Positions 4,749 through 6,215 of a DNA stretch of 6,215 nt are shown one piece after another; position 1 is the first letter of the stretch, and the number at the start of each line of letters is the position of its first letter. Made by a program: the position numbers and the translations under genes. Origin of the DNA: Acidimicrobiales bacterium (GTDB lineage: Bacteria; Actinomycetota; Acidimicrobiia; Acidimicrobiales; Poriferisodalaceae). Below the pieces are notes generated by a model. That model searched no databases, was not told the origin of the DNA, and was given only the letters and a program-made list of their open reading frames with translations. The DNA lies in contig JASMKJ010000576.1 in assembly GCA_030749275.1 (NCBI GenBank), positions 1-6,215 of the forward strand. Direction: 5' to 3'.

Positions 4749-6215
4749 ATGCCTGTTGAAAAGCTCCTCATCGCTAATCGCGGCGAAATCGCGATACGCA
4801 TAGCTCGAGCCGCTGAAGATCTGGGTATCCCGAGCGTGGCTATTTACAGCACCGATGACCAGTCGTCGTTACACACTCAGATGACCGGCGAGTCGAGAGG
4901 CTTAGAAGGAAGCGGTGTCGCCGCATATCTGGACATAGAGCAAATCGTTGAGGCGGCGATCACCACAGGATGTGATGCCGTCCATCCCGGGTACGGTTTT
5001 CTCGCCGAAAATTCTAACTTCGCAGCTGCTTTGGAAAACAAGGGGATTACTTTCGTCGGTCCGTCTTCACAACATTTGGCGTTGTTCGGCGACAAGGTTG
5101 CAGCTCGAGAGCTTGCAGCAGAACTTGGCGTTCCATTGGTACCTGCTACACCAGCTTCCGCGAGTTTGGAGGACGTTGAGGCGTTCCTAAACGAACACGA
5201 GGCAATCATGATCAAAGCCGTCGCTGGTGGCGGTGGCAGAGGCATGCGAGAGGTCCGACGCGGCGACGACGTAGCAAGCATCTTCGAGCGATGCCAAAGC
5301 GAAGCCTTGTCAGCTTTCGGAGTCGGCGACGTGTATGCCGAGCGGCTTATAGAAAGCGCTCGGCATGTAGAGGTTCAGGTCATCGGGGACGGGACCGATG
5401 TTGTTCATTTGGGTGAGCGGGAGTGCACTCTTCAACGGCAGAACCAAAAAATTGTAGAAATAGCGCCTTCTCCTTCAATCGATTCTGCGCTCCGAGACTT
5501 GCTAACCAGTTCAGCAACAACAATGGCTTCCCGTGTTGACTATCGGAGCCTAGGGACGTGGGAGTTTCTAGTCGACGCCAACGACTTTTCTACTGTTGCC
5601 TTCATTGAAACCAACGCTCGACTACAGGTTGAACACACCGTTACCGAAGAAGTCACGGGAGTCGATCTAGTTCGCAGTCAACTGCTGCTAGCTGGAGGTG
5701 CCTCTCTTTCTGACTTACATCTCCAGCAAGACGAAGTGCCGACAGCTCGTGGTTTCGCCATTCAATGCCGCGTGAACACCGAGACAATGACTGATGAAGG
5801 ATTAGCTCGTCCGACTGGCGGAACCATATCCACCTACGAAACTCCGACCGGACCGGGAATTAGGACCGACTCCTACGGATACCAGGGTTATGCAACCAAC
5901 CCCAACTTTGACTCTTTGATCGCAAAAGTGATCGGACACTCCCCTAGCAACAACTATGAAGATGTCGTTCGTCGAGTGAAACGTGCTTTAAGCGAGTTCC
6001 GCATTGAAGGAGTCCTCACCAACATCACGTACCTCCTCGCTTTACTCGATCGACCAGAGGTGCAATCCAATGACATCACCACTGGTTTCATCACAGAGTT
6101 CGCGGCAGAACTCGCTGAAGCAGCACAACACATTTCATTAAAGACTCCCCCCACAGCCGAAACTGTCAGTAGTCCCAGCACTTCCCTTGCGGGCGCACGA
6201 GTGAGTAGCGACCCT
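4749..6215 (+). CDS. Biotin-dependent acyl-CoA carboxylase, biotin carboxylase domain (3' end outside window), LCC-like
   Basis: The first 489 residues of a biotin-dependent carboxylase, open to the window edge. The biotin carboxylase domain uses ATP and bicarbonate to carboxylate biotin for transfer to an acyl-CoA. Seen: IANRGEIAIRIARA (8-21), HPGYGFLAEN (79-88), GDK (K117), IMIKAVAGGGGRGM (K156, glycine loop 160-164), RHVEVQV (H206), QNQKIVE (K234), EFL (E272), ETNARLQVEH (E287, N289, R291, Q293, E295) and CRVNTE (R341), matching the ATP, bicarbonate and biotin-site residues of E. coli AccC. Where AccC has RRHQK this has RQNQK; asparagine there is also seen in urea carboxylases. CRVNTETM, the ARPTGGT turn (353-359), and a linker ending LAGARVSSDP resemble single-chain long-chain acyl-CoA carboxylases of about 1,100 residues rather than short AccC/AccA3 subunits. 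If so, biotin carrier and carboxyltransferase domains follow outside. The start is set by GAGAGGG five bases upstream; an in-frame GTG at 4728 would add seven residues. Confidence 0.88.
   Translation, partial: MPVEKLLIANRGEIAIRIARAAEDLGIPSVAIYSTDDQSSLHTQMTGESRGLEGSGVAAYLDIEQIVEAAITTGCDAVHPGYGFLAENSNFAAALENKGITFVGPSSQHLALFGDKVAARELAAELGVPLVPATPASASLEDVEAFLNEHEAIMIKAVAGGGGRGMREVRRGDDVASIFERCQSEALSAFGVGDVYAERLIESARHVEVQVIGDGTDVVHLGERECTLQRQNQKIVEIAPSPSIDSALRDLLTSSATTMASRVDYRSLGTWEFLVDANDFSTVAFIETNARLQVEHTVTEEVTGVDLVRSQLLLAGGASLSDLHLQQDEVPTARGFAIQCRVNTETMTDEGLARPTGGTISTYETPTGPGIRTDSYGYQGYATNPNFDSLIAKVIGHSPSNNYEDVVRRVKRALSEFRIEGVLTNITYLLALLDRPEVQSNDITTGFITEFAAELAEAAQHISLKTPPTAETVSSPSTSLAGARVSSDP

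Noticed and set aside
1..6215. CRISPR arrays, tRNA or rRNA genes, insertion sequences, phage or defence genes
   Set aside because: No spaced direct repeats, cloverleaf or T-psi-C box, transposase motifs or terminal inverted repeats were recognised. Nearly all the DNA is occupied by the listed metabolic and transport genes.

Overview
The window is ordinary bacterial protein-coding DNA, almost fully packed with genes. It carries six genes: five complete or 5'-truncated ones confirmed by clear family motifs, plus a sixth cut by the right edge. There are no RNA genes, CRISPR arrays, insertion sequences or phage genes. Base composition is moderate (G+C in the fifties by eye). The gene content is acyl-CoA metabolism: acetoacetyl-CoA synthetase, a crotonase, a hot-dog hydratase-like protein and a biotin-dependent acyl-CoA carboxylase. 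Short or absent Shine-Dalgarno sequences and ATGA overlaps occur together. This fits an actinobacterium-like organism, possibly an aquatic or soil lineage known mainly from metagenomes, but that placement is inference and weak.

Left block (1-1790, + strand). The window opens inside the C-terminal 266 residues of an acetoacetyl-CoA synthetase, which ends at 802. A 97-base spacer (803-899) holds a weak promoter-like pair and a 10-base perfect palindrome. Next is a ten-helix drug/metabolite-superfamily (EamA) transporter at 900-1790. Its stop lies three bases from the stop of a convergent gene.

Middle (1794-2609, - strand). This is an enoyl-CoA hydratase/isomerase-family protein with both catalytic glutamates of the hydratases. 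It starts 54 bases from a divergent + strand gene, so 2610-2663 is the shared control region. A TACCAT hexamer lies six bases before its ATG and there is no Shine-Dalgarno, as expected for a leaderless transcript.

Right block (2664-6215, + strand). A tight cluster encodes a SnoaL/NTF2-like protein, a dienelactone-hydrolase-family enzyme and a MaoC-like double hot-dog protein. They are joined by two 4-base ATGA stop/start overlaps. After 65 bases comes the biotin carboxylase half of a large acyl-CoA carboxylase, resembling the single-chain long-chain acyl-CoA carboxylase (LCC) type and running off the right edge.

Together with the divergent crotonase, the right block looks like a small catabolic or modification pathway acting on a CoA-linked or lactone/ester substrate: carboxylation, hydration and hydrolysis, with a SnoaL-like isomerase/cyclase or binding protein. 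The substrate cannot be read from the sequence. The most notable point is that the MaoC-like protein keeps the NPxH histidine of the hydratase motif but has alanine where the catalytic aspartate should be.
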